Both the position numbers and the translations under genes were made by a program. The notes under the pieces are model-generated. The model saw only the letters and a program-made list of their open reading frames with translations, had not been told where the DNA came from and made no database searches. This document shows positions 1-6,405 of a stretch of DNA of 7,016 bases, one piece after another; positions within the stretch are counted from its first letter, which is position 1, and the number at the start of each line of letters is the position of its first letter. Source of the stretch: Acidobacteriota bacterium (GTDB lineage: Bacteria; Acidobacteriota; Terriglobia; Acidiferrales; UBA7541); contig QHYO01000783.1 in assembly GCA_003224135.1 (NCBI GenBank), forward strand, positions 1 to 7,016, given 5' to 3'.

Positions 1-301
1 GAAATTCAACTCCGTTCATGGTTTGCGCGAGCCGCTGCAGGGAGTTAAAGGTGGACTCGAGACTCTCCAGATTTTTCGGATGGGAGTGATGATACAAGCG
101 ACGGGTATGCAGTAGGATCTGGAGCTGCCGCAACGTTTCGCGAACTTCCTGGATCCCGGGCCCGCGTTCTGACGGCAACTGCAGGGGAGCTTTCGGCGGA
201 TGGGAAATCGGCGCAGTGATCCGCGATTTGGCATCATCTGCTTGCACTTGGTCAGCAGCGGGCGCGTCGTCGAAAGGTTTGTGATTTCGGAAAAGGCTCA
301 T
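1..301 (-). CDS. Unrecognised protein, N-terminal 100 residues (runs off left edge)
   Basis: This reading frame is open from an ATG at 301-299 to the window edge, giving 100 residues and no stop. An in-frame GTG lies two codons before that ATG, and an in-frame TGA lies a few codons further upstream, so the start is well bounded. The Shine-Dalgarno is poor (only GAG about 5 bases before ATG). Residues 1-48 are polar and Pro/Ala/Asp-rich, probably disordered. Residues 49-100 look like amphipathic helix, with regularly spaced I50, V53, L57, L60, L63, L78, L81, F85, L88, L91 and M95, and a His-rich stretch LYHHSHPKN near 69-77. No signal peptide or membrane segment is visible. It begins 208 bp after the kinase gene on the same strand. 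I do not recognise the family. The amino-acid pattern and mostly G/C third positions favour a real gene over the alternative frames here. Confidence 0.55.
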   Translation of the reverse strand, partial: MSLFRNHKPFDDAPAADQVQADDAKSRITAPISHPPKAPLQLPSERGPGIQEVRETLRQLQILLHTRRLYHHSHPKNLESLESTFNSLQRLAQTMNGVEF

Positions 302-509
302 TGAGCTCACGTGTTGCCAGAATCAGACCCACCGGGTTGCTGCGCTCAAATAACGTATCGGCTGTATCTTCGGAATGCCCCAACTCGGGAGGGGCACGCC
401 GATGGCCCGCATCAGGCGGCTGTAAGTATGAGAAAATGAGAGGCTTGCTAGTTAGTACCAAAACCAATGAGCAAAAAATGGAACGAAAAGTTACGGCACC
501 GGCTGCGAA
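302..509. other. Gap between the kinase gene and the left-edge gene
   Basis: This 208 bp stretch carries no gene I can support firmly. It contains most of a TTG-initiated open frame on the minus strand (467 down to 252, 71 codons) that overlaps the start of the left-edge gene. It also has a T-rich tract just after the kinase stop on the minus strand, without a convincing stem before it, so I do not call a terminator. An 8-base palindrome, TGAGCTCA (302-309), sits directly before the start codon of the left-edge gene; it may be chance. No clear promoter was found. Confidence 0.4.
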
Positions 510-2756
510 TTACCTGATCCTTAGCAAGTCAGAGCCGACATTCACCGTTCCACCTTCGCTTGCTTGCACCGTGTGCCGGGTTGCTTGATACCCAGGCAAC
601 TTCAACGCTATGGTATGGATTCCGGACGGAATTTCGACTCGAGCAGGCGTCCGCTCCCCCGTCGCCACACCATCCACCCAGATTTCGGCGCCGCTTGGAT
701 TCGACTCCACCTGAGCCCAAGCGACGCGCCCATCTTTCCTGTGAAGTTCCGCGTCTATCTTGGACTGCCCGTCCTCGCGTACCTGGACGGGGCCGGAATA
801 TGCGTCATATCCGTGAAGACGCAGCACCAGGTTGTACTTGCCCGGCGCAAGAGGCAACATAACCGGCGTCTGACCGGATTGCTTATCGCCATTGATGAAG
901 ACGTCGGCTCCGGCGGGAGCAGAGGTCACGAGCAAGCCTTGCGCAAGCGGATCGAGCTTAACTCGTTGGTCTAAGCTCTTGCCCGCCTCCAATTGCAGAA
1001 CAGTTCGCATCGGTTGAAAACCAGGCTTCAGAATTTGCAGCCCATAATTTCCAGGCTCAAGTCCCGCAAATAAGCATGGAGTTTCGCATTGCTGATTCGC
1101 GGCCTTGTCGCTGCCATTAAGATAAGCCGTCGCCCCGATTACATTCGTGATGATATGAATCGCGGCGCGGCCCGGCGTTGCGGAAGGATGTTTTGAAGAA
1201 TTGTCGCCGAACGAGGATGGTTCCGCGCTGTCGTCGTACTGAATGTCATCGACTACTTGAACGTCGGACGGAGCATTGCGTAAAAACTTCAGCAACTCAT
1301 TGTGCTCTGCGGGATGCAACTTGCCGGAAAGCATCAATGTCATCCCCGAACCTTTGATAGAGAGACGCTTTCCGAGATGTTGTTCCGCGGCGGCTTGCTG
1401 GAGCCGTTCCTTGTACTCCGCAGCGACTTGCGAAAGGGAACTTGCCGGTACCGCCGCGATACGCGGGGTCGCGACTACTGCATTTTTCGATTCCGCTGGC
1501 GCCGGACTCGACGCGGGCACATCCACCGGAGGGTCCGAAGGTAGAGCCTCAGCCAACTTTTCACCACTGGTTGCAACGGTGGCTGCGCTTACTTGATGTA
1601 CTTCGGAAGAATTGGAATCGGCGGGAGCCGGTTGACGAGCGGCTTGAAAGACAGGACGAATTTTTTGCGCACCGAAAACAATTACGGCCAATAAGAAAAT
1701 TGCGGCAAGAACAGTAGCGAGAGTGCCGGTCTTCTTAGGCTCCTGCGCCGGAGCAATCGTTCCAGTCCGCCGTACCAGTGGAGTCTCGGAGGGGCTGCTC
1801 GCGCGCGAAACGAGCGAGCGAGAAGTTGCAGCGAACTGATCATCGTTTGCCGAGGCGCCGTGTGGCGCGTTGCTTTGAGGAGTCCCGCCGAGGGGCAACG
1901 TGGCGTTCGGATTTTGCGCTGAAGGAAACGACCGATAGTTGCGTAAATCGTCGAACAGTTCGCGGCAGCTCTGGTAGCGCGCCGCTGGCTCCTTTGCGAG
2001 CGACTTCATGACGATCGCGTTCAAGCCGGGATGAATCGACGAATCGATGTCTCGCGGAGCAGTCGGTTCTTCGTTGACGATCTTATAGATCACCGTCGTG
2101 ATGTTCTGTCCTGGAAAAGGCTTTTCTCCGGTAACCATTTCGTACAGGACCACGCCCAACGAGAAAATGTCGCTGCGGCCGTCGACGACTTTTCCTTTTA
2201 TCTGTTCGGGCGACATATAGCTGGGAGTGCCCATGACGTGCGCCGTCTGCTGAACGGTGCCAAACTGCAGAATCTTTGCCGTACCGAAGTCGGTGACTTT
2301 CAAGGTGTCGTCCGGCGTGAGCATCAAGTTCGCCGGTTTAATATCCCGGTGGACGATGTTCCGATCATGAGCGAACTGCAACGCGCTGCAGGTCTGTTCC
2401 AGGATGCGTAGCACGCGGGGAAGCGGGAACATTTGTCCTGAGTCCAAAAGATTTTGCAGACTCTTGCCCTCGACAAGCTCCATGGTGATGAAGAAAAGGC
2501 CTTCTTCCTCGCCTGCATCGAAAACCACGACAATGTTGGGATGGGTAAGATTGCCGGCCGCGCGAGCTTCGGTCTGGAATCGGGCAAGCAGCTCGGCGCG
2601 CGTGAGGCCGGTGCCTTCTTCGGAGAGCTGAAGAGTTTTGACCGCGACTGTTCGCCCGATGACCGGGTCAACGGCGCGATAGACCACACCCATGGCGCCT
2701 CGGCCGAGTTCGCCGGAAATTTCGTAACGACCCGCTTTGGTGAGCGTTGGAATCAT
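510..2756 (-). CDS. Transmembrane Ser/Thr protein kinase with BON-like segment and three PEGA repeats
   Basis: This is a Hanks-type (PknB-like) kinase of 748 residues. It should phosphorylate Ser/Thr on cytoplasmic targets in response to an envelope signal. Visible kinase motifs are the glycine loop at 18-23 (GRGAMG), ATP lysine K40 in VAVK, probable helix-C glutamate E63, catalytic HRDIKPAN at 136-143, DFG at 156-158 with Thr in the activation loop (T159, T167, T171, T177), and the SPE motif at 182-184. The kinase domain spans about 11-275. A Pro/Ser-rich linker follows, then one membrane helix at about 345-363 and a low-complexity Pro/Ala/Ser stretch to about 440. Residues 445-509 resemble a BON fold (Leu-Ser-Gly strand, then a VVDD strand). 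Three PEGA-like repeats follow at about 531-601, 606-671 and 677-740, each with a Gly-Ala or Gly-Ala-Glu turn, a TP motif and a PG/SG-x-[HY] turn. C557 and C561 in the first repeat could form a disulfide. The ATG has only a weak Shine-Dalgarno (GAG). All catalytic residues are intact, so it is likely active. Its ligand and targets are unknown. Confidence 0.95.
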   Translation of the reverse strand: MIPTLTKAGRYEISGELGRGAMGVVYRAVDPVIGRTVAVKTLQLSEEGTGLTRAELLARFQTEARAAGNLTHPNIVVVFDAGEEEGLFFITMELVEGKSLQNLLDSGQMFPLPRVLRILEQTCSALQFAHDRNIVHRDIKPANLMLTPDDTLKVTDFGTAKILQFGTVQQTAHVMGTPSYMSPEQIKGKVVDGRSDIFSLGVVLYEMVTGEKPFPGQNITTVIYKIVNEEPTAPRDIDSSIHPGLNAIVMKSLAKEPAARYQSCRELFDDLRNYRSFPSAQNPNATLPLGGTPQSNAPHGASANDDQFAATSRSLVSRASSPSETPLVRRTGTIAPAQEPKKTGTLATVLAAIFLLAVIVFGAQKIRPVFQAARQPAPADSNSSEVHQVSAATVATSGEKLAEALPSDPPVDVPASSPAPAESKNAVVATPRIAAVPASSLSQVAAEYKERLQQAAAEQHLGKRLSIKGSGMTLMLSGKLHPAEHNELLKFLRNAPSDVQVVDDIQYDDSAEPSSFGDNSSKHPSATPGRAAIHIITNVIGATAYLNGSDKAANQQCETPCLFAGLEPGNYGLQILKPGFQPMRTVLQLEAGKSLDQRVKLDPLAQGLLVTSAPAGADVFINGDKQSGQTPVMLPLAPGKYNLVLRLHGYDAYSGPVQVREDGQSKIDAELHRKDGRVAWAQVESNPSGAEIWVDGVATGERTPARVEIPSGIHTIALKLPGYQATRHTVQASEGGTVNVGSDLLRIR

Positions 2757-2951
2757 GAACTCAAGCGTTCTAGAGAGAACACCCCGCTGCCGCGCGGCTT
2801 AATCCCCTAGTTCGTCCGAACCGGTGCAACGCAATCCGGATAACCGCACTGCAGGGTGACACCCCGACGCCTGCTTACAAGCTACCCGGCAAATTTTCAG
2901 GGGGTCAATCCGACCACGGTACTACTGTATCGGACTCGCCAAGTGCCCCGG
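2757..2951. other. Intergenic region between tolC-like and kinase genes
   Basis: This 195 bp gap lies upstream of the kinase gene, where its promoter would be expected if it is transcribed separately. It holds three small dyads: GTTCT-AGAG-AGAAC (2767-2780), the perfect palindrome GCCGCGCGGC (2789-2798), and GGGT-GAC-ACCC. None is followed by a run of T in the transcribed direction, so none is a convincing terminator for the upstream gene. No open frame here looks like a gene. Confidence 0.4.
2879..2908 (-). promoter_or_regulatory. Weak candidate sigma-70-type promoter for the kinase gene
   Basis: On the minus strand, TTGACC (2908-2903) matches five of six bases of a -35 box. An 18-base spacer leads to TAGCTT (2884-2879), which matches only three of six -10 bases. 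It would give a leader of a little over 100 bases before the kinase ATG. The -10 is poor, so this is only a candidate. Confidence 0.2.
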
Positions 2952-4439
2952 CTATTCGCCAGGAGCGCGCGTTCGCTCCGGCATCGGCACGTTGGTTTCG
3001 CGGATCGCGCGATCCATCTCGCTTGGCCGCGTGGGCGCTTCCAGGCCGTCGGTAAGCAGATAACCCTGTAGAGCCAGTCCCGTGGTCCACACGCCTTCGA
3101 GCGCGCCGATGTATTCGCTCTGCAGTTCGAAGAGTTTGCGTTTTGATTCAAGCACGCGAGGCGACGAAGCGAGCATTTCCGCGTAGCGATCGGACATAAG
3201 GCTGTAGGACTTCTTGGCCAGCGGCAGTATGTTGTCGCGGTATTGTTCCGCCATCAGGCGTGCGTTCGCGTATTGATCCACCACGGAGGCCGCGCGCTCG
3301 CGAAGTGTAAGGGCGATGCGCTGCTTTTCGGCGTCAGCACGGACGATATCTGATCGCGCTGCGGCAATGTTGCCCTGATTGCGATTGAAGAGCGGAAGCT
3401 CTACGGACAATTCCGCGTTGGCCTGCCATCCCGTCGCAAGCGGGACGCTGCTCAAAAGCTCGTGGTTGTATTCAAGGCCTGCGCGAGCGGTAATGTCCGG
3501 GATCTTCTCGCGCTGTGCACGCGCAAGCTCGGCCTCAGCATGCTCTCCTGCTGCGGACGCAATGCGAACCGCGGGACTCTGCATGGCGACGGCATCCACG
3601 GCCTGTATTTCATCGAGCGCAGGCCATCCGTGTTCCAGGTCTCCGGCAACAGTTTGCAGGGGCATTTCGGGTTTGCCAACGACCGCTGCCAGCGAACGCC
3701 ACTCCTCGCGAAGCGTGTTCTCTTTCATTCGAGCGGAGACTTTCATTCGCTGAGCGTCGACTTGGGCTTCCAGGACCTCGGTTTCGTCGGCTTGCCCGGT
3801 GTTTTGCAGCCGACGCTGGGACTCGACGATTTGTTCCGCGATACGAGCCAGGTCCGCACGAGAATCCGCCATCTCCTGTGCAGCCAAGACTCGATAGAAC
3901 GCCATTTTGACGGCAGTTTCGACGCGCACCTTTTGTTCTTCAGCTTCGATTTCGGCCAGCTTTGTGTCTTTCTTCATCAGCTCCCGCACACGCGAGAGTT
4001 TTCCGGCGGTGACAATGGTCTGTTCGACGAAAAAGCCCTGCTTGCCGCCGTGAATCTCACCGCCTCGAATTTCGTCGCCTGAGTAGCCGACGATTGGATT
4101 GGGATAGAGTCCTGCCTGGTGCGCGCGAGATTGGGCTGCCTTCACGCCTGCCTCAGCCTGACGAAGCGTCGGATTGTTTTCTCGCGCCGTTTGCAAGGCG
4201 CTCTCCAAGCTGAGCAGAGAGTCTTTTGCGTTCGCTTGGTCGCGTCCGAGCCGGGGAAAGTCCACTTCGATCGACTGCGAAGCGCCATGAGAGTGCTGGT
4301 GCTGCATCTGCATGCCGGGCATTGATGGGCCTTGTGCGGTCGCAATGGTCGTGGAGAAAAGGTAAATCACCAGCGCAACTAACGGCCACCGAAACAAAAC
4401 TTCGACATGCCGCGCGATCTTAGGAGTGGTGGAGTTCAT
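2952..4439 (-). CDS. TolC-family outer-membrane efflux protein (CzcC/CusC-like) with Met/His-rich N-terminus
   Basis: This 495-residue protein should form the trimeric outer-membrane channel of a tripartite exporter, probably for copper or another metal. An N-terminal signal peptide ends near A35 (IATA-Q). No lipobox cysteine is present, unlike CusC, which is lipidated. The mature N-terminus carries a metal-binding-type segment, MPGMQMQHQHSHG, at 40-52. The first outer-membrane-efflux repeat starts near 77 and includes GLYPNP (110-115) and GFFVEQTIVTAGKL (135-148), a signature typical of CzcC/CusC-type proteins. Long helical stretches and a second repeat follow, with ELPLFNRNQG in its strand region. 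The length is normal for the family. Its ATG lies 20 bp inside the end of the multicopper oxidase gene with a strong Shine-Dalgarno, so the two are almost certainly co-translated. No adaptor or RND pump gene lies downstream before the kinase. Metal substrate is inferred from the neighbour and the Met/His segment. Confidence 0.93.
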   Translation of the reverse strand: MNSTTPKIARHVEVLFRWPLVALVIYLFSTTIATAQGPSMPGMQMQHQHSHGASQSIEVDFPRLGRDQANAKDSLLSLESALQTARENNPTLRQAEAGVKAAQSRAHQAGLYPNPIVGYSGDEIRGGEIHGGKQGFFVEQTIVTAGKLSRVRELMKKDTKLAEIEAEEQKVRVETAVKMAFYRVLAAQEMADSRADLARIAEQIVESQRRLQNTGQADETEVLEAQVDAQRMKVSARMKENTLREEWRSLAAVVGKPEMPLQTVAGDLEHGWPALDEIQAVDAVAMQSPAVRIASAAGEHAEAELARAQREKIPDITARAGLEYNHELLSSVPLATGWQANAELSVELPLFNRNQGNIAAARSDIVRADAEKQRIALTLRERAASVVDQYANARLMAEQYRDNILPLAKKSYSLMSDRYAEMLASSPRVLESKRKLFELQSEYIGALEGVWTTGLALQGYLLTDGLEAPTRPSEMDRAIRETNVPMPERTRAPGE

Positions 4440-5748
4440 GGATATCCTCCTCTGAATGCGCTTGCGATTTTTTCATCTCCGCAATTTCGTTGAATTCTTT
4501 TTCTGGAAGTACGCGAACCATCGTCATCATGCCCATCATTCCGGCGCTCCAGTTTTTCGGCAGGTCGTGCGTTTCAGGCTTTTGCAAAAGTTCGTCCATC
4601 CCCATTTCCATGAACGCGTCCTGCGGAAAGCCGGGAATTTTTTCCGCATCGCGTGAAACGGGCGATGGATGTTGATGCTCGAACCCAGCGCGGGCCGCAA
4701 GTGCCTGCATTTGGCTCAGAGCTGTTGGTTCGGTCTGGTCGGCGGTCATGATTTGCCGGTCGCGGAGCAAATCCATCATCGAATTCATCATGTGATGCGG
4801 CAGATGACAGTGAATCATCCATGCGCCGGGATATTTCGCTTCGAATTCGACGACTCTCGATTGCGCAACGCCGACGAGCACGGTATTCCCGGGAAACCAC
4901 GTGGATTCCGGGGCCCTGCCTCCTTCCGTGCCCGTGATGACGAACTGATTTCCGTGCAGATGGATCGGATGGTGATCCATTCCGAGGTTCACGAAGCGCA
5001 GCCGCACTCGGCTACCGAGTCGCGCGATGAGCGGGGTCGTAAGTGGCGCCGCGACACCATTGAATGTCAGCCAATTAAATTCCATTCCCGCCGTGTTGGG
5101 CACGGAACTGTTTGGAAGGACGGCCCACTCCTGCAGAACGATTCCGTAGTCGTGATCCACTCTGGGCGCGTGATCAGCGCGCGGATGCGCGATGAACATG
5201 CCGATCAGGCCGATCATCTCCTGCATCGCGCTGTGCGCGTGATAGAAGAAAGTTCCTTCCTGGTGCACAGTGAATTCGTAGGCGTAAGTCTCGCCAGGCG
5301 CGATGGGTTTTTGGCTGATGTAGGGCACGCCGTCCTGCTCGACGGGAACTTCGAGGCCGTGCCAGTGCATCGTCGTGCTCTCGGGCAAGCGATTTTCAAG
5401 TTCGATTCGGACGCGGTCGCCCTGTTGCACCTGAATTGTGGGCCCTGGGGAACTTCCGTTGTAGCCCCAGATGTCGAGCGTCTTCCAGGGAACGATTTTG
5501 CGTTTCACCGGCTCGGCAATTAAGTGAAAGACCTTCGTGTCGCCGTCCATCGTGACCGGCAGATCGCCGATGTCCGGAGATTCCATCCGTGCCGAAGGGC
5601 CAGCTCGTTCCTTAGCGCGTGCTCGATTCGTGCGCTCGTTCGCATCGGGCTTCGCGCTCTTTTGCGCCCGAAGGCCCTCCGCCCACGTCATCAGGCCTGC
5701 GCCAACCACCGCGGCATTTCGAAAAAAGCTCCTGCGTGATTCGCTCAT
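4420..5748 (-). CDS. Tat-exported two-domain multicopper oxidase (copper oxidase)
   Basis: This 442-residue periplasmic oxidase probably oxidises Cu(I) or phenolic substrates with reduction of oxygen to water, and likely serves copper tolerance. The N-terminus has a twin-arginine signal (SRRSFF at 4-9, then a hydrophobic stretch), as expected for export of a folded cuproprotein. A charged linker (about 29-60) precedes the first cupredoxin domain. Copper ligands are complete: HWH at 128-130, HAH at 170-172, HPIHLH at 260-265 and HCHLPHH at 313-319, with M324 as likely axial type-1 ligand. Only about 90 residues separate HAH from HPIHLH, so the usual middle domain is missing. This is a two-domain enzyme with type-1 copper in the second domain. 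A C-terminal extension (about 345-442) contains MEMGM, GMMGMMTM and a terminal HELHHS, plausible copper-binding tails. A Shine-Dalgarno (AGAGGT) precedes the ATG. It overlaps the tolC-like gene by 20 bp. CopA/PcoA and CueO are functional relatives, but the architecture differs. Confidence 0.95.
   Translation of the reverse strand: MSESRRSFFRNAAVVGAGLMTWAEGLRAQKSAKPDANERTNRARAKERAGPSARMESPDIGDLPVTMDGDTKVFHLIAEPVKRKIVPWKTLDIWGYNGSSPGPTIQVQQGDRVRIELENRLPESTTMHWHGLEVPVEQDGVPYISQKPIAPGETYAYEFTVHQEGTFFYHAHSAMQEMIGLIGMFIAHPRADHAPRVDHDYGIVLQEWAVLPNSSVPNTAGMEFNWLTFNGVAAPLTTPLIARLGSRVRLRFVNLGMDHHPIHLHGNQFVITGTEGGRAPESTWFPGNTVLVGVAQSRVVEFEAKYPGAWMIHCHLPHHMMNSMMDLLRDRQIMTADQTEPTALSQMQALAARAGFEHQHPSPVSRDAEKIPGFPQDAFMEMGMDELLQKPETHDLPKNWSAGMMGMMTMVRVLPEKEFNEIAEMKKSQAHSEEDIHELHHS
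4446..4451 (-). promoter_or_regulatory. Strong ribosome binding site of the tolC-like gene
   Basis: AGGAGG lies six bases before the ATG at 4439 on the minus strand, inside the last codons of the multicopper oxidase gene. It fixes the tolC-like start and supports independent, efficient initiation within the overlapping pair. Confidence 0.85.
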
Positions 5749-5896
5749 GGGAGTGACCTCTTGCGTTCATAGGGTCCGCGGAGACGGCGGAGTTGGAGGC
5801 TGATAATTAGAAAGCGATGGTCGCCTCAAGCAGCGCCACGACGAAGACTTGATGCGACAGAGAGTATGGAAATTGCAGTGGGGGAGACGAGAACGA
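5749..5896. other. Intergenic region upstream of the multicopper oxidase gene
   Basis: This 148 bp gap is long enough to hold a promoter for the oxidase/TolC pair. On the minus strand TCTAAT (5811-5806) matches five of six bases of a -10 box about 57 bases before the ATG, but no good -35 lies at the right distance. An 8-base palindrome, TCCGCGGA, is at 5775-5782. I see no clear copper-regulator operator and no gene. Confidence 0.3.
5756..5761 (-). promoter_or_regulatory. Ribosome binding site of the multicopper oxidase gene
   Basis: AGAGGT on the minus strand ends seven bases before the ATG at 5748. This supports that ATG, which places the twin-arginine motif at residues 5-6. Confidence 0.6.
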
Positions 5897-6322
5897 TCAG
5901 ATACGAAGAACTACAAGAGAATCGACCGAGATCTGACCCGCCACAGGTATGTGAAACCCGGAGACTTGGCCCGTGTTACTTTCCGAAACGCCACGAAACG
6001 GAAATGCCGGAGCGGCCGAGTTCGATGGTGACCAGTAATCAGGATTGAATGAGGCGGAAGTCCTTTCACCGGCTCGCCATTCGCCGGCGGATTCCGGAAG
6101 TGCAAACAGAAAATCGCGCGCGCCACATTTTGCGGCCTTTGCGCTGATCTTCGAAGAGTGGTCCGTCGTCAGTTGTTCTTGGTGATGACAGCCTGATTCC
6201 TGTTTTGTGGCGTTCGATTCTTGGCAAGCCTGTGCCTGGCAAAAGGAAGAACAGGTTGGAGTCAGAACGAAGACCAGCAACAACAAGAGGGCAAGTGCCC
6301 GAGATTTATTTGCAAAAGCCAA
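5897..6322 (-). CDS. Small exported Cys/His-containing protein, function unknown
   Basis: The frame encodes 141 residues from a TTG start. The N-terminus looks like a signal peptide: K6 and R8, then a Leu-rich core (10-20), with cleavage likely near A30 or A32. The mature part begins with a Cys/His cluster (C33, C45-H46-H47, H55, C66; C24 and C28 may fall in the signal). It then becomes polar and ends in a hydrophobic DSLVVLRI. No cupredoxin, heavy-metal-associated or other fold is recognisable. It precedes the oxidase/TolC pair by 148 bp on the same strand, so a periplasmic metal-binding role is plausible but inferred. The start is doubtful: TAA immediately precedes the TTG, there is no clear Shine-Dalgarno, and a perfect TATAAT overlaps the TTG. 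An ATG at 6343 lies in the same frame but is followed by this TAA after six codons. A truncated or mis-started gene cannot be excluded. Confidence 0.6.
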   Translation of the reverse strand: MAFANKSRALALLLLLVFVLTPTCSSFCQAQACQESNATKQESGCHHQEQLTTDHSSKISAKAAKCGARDFLFALPESAGEWRAGERTSASFNPDYWSPSNSAAPAFPFRGVSESNTGQVSGFHIPVAGQISVDSLVVLRI

Positions 6323-6327
6323 TTATA
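6322..6327 (-). promoter_or_regulatory. Perfect TATAAT hexamer, possible -10 box
   Basis: TATAAT on the minus strand matches the -10 consensus in full, but upstream hexamers at 16-19 base spacing match the -35 box poorly (at best CTGAAT, three of six). If it is a true promoter, transcription would begin after the TTG start assigned to the small protein gene, so the two calls conflict. Confidence 0.2.
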
Positions 6328-6354
6328 TCGCCCATCGTTGCATGAATTCAGGCT

Positions 6355-6375
6355 ACGCTCCGCGGTAGCGAGCGT
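6355..6375. repeat. Short inverted repeat after cydB
   Basis: ACGCTC (6355-6360) and GAGCGT (6370-6375) are perfect inverted copies around a 9-base loop; an overlapping alternative stem is GCTAC/GTAGC. It lies between the cydB stop and the small protein gene. There is no T run after it on the minus strand, so it is at best a weak Rho-independent terminator or an mRNA-stabilising hairpin. Confidence 0.3.
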
Positions 6376-6405
6376 CAATCTTGAAAGCAGCTCCGTTGCT
6401 CGGTC

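Noticed and set aside
16..237. Minus-strand frame of 73 codons at the left edge, rich in Arg, Ser, Pro and Cys
   Set aside because: It overlaps the better-looking frame starting at 301 that is open to the edge; its composition is typical of an out-of-frame reading.
302..509. Rho-independent terminator after the kinase gene
   Set aside because: A T-rich tract is present but no stable stem precedes it.
2031..2411. Plus-strand frames opposite the kinase domain (also 564-974 and 2454-2810)
   Set aside because: They mirror the conserved kinase and PEGA coding sequence, and none shows a domain or good start site.
3462..4082. Plus-strand open frame of 206 codons opposite the tolC-like gene
   Set aside because: Antisense shadow of a well-supported gene with no family features of its own.
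4669..5523. Long plus-strand open frame of 284 codons opposite the multicopper oxidase
   Set aside because: It lies wholly antisense to a gene with complete copper motifs, has no recognisable domain, and is expected from the codon bias of the real gene.
5849..6048. Two plus-strand frames of 60 codons opposite the end of the small Cys/His gene
   Set aside because: Low-complexity Arg-rich products without signal, domain or ribosome site.
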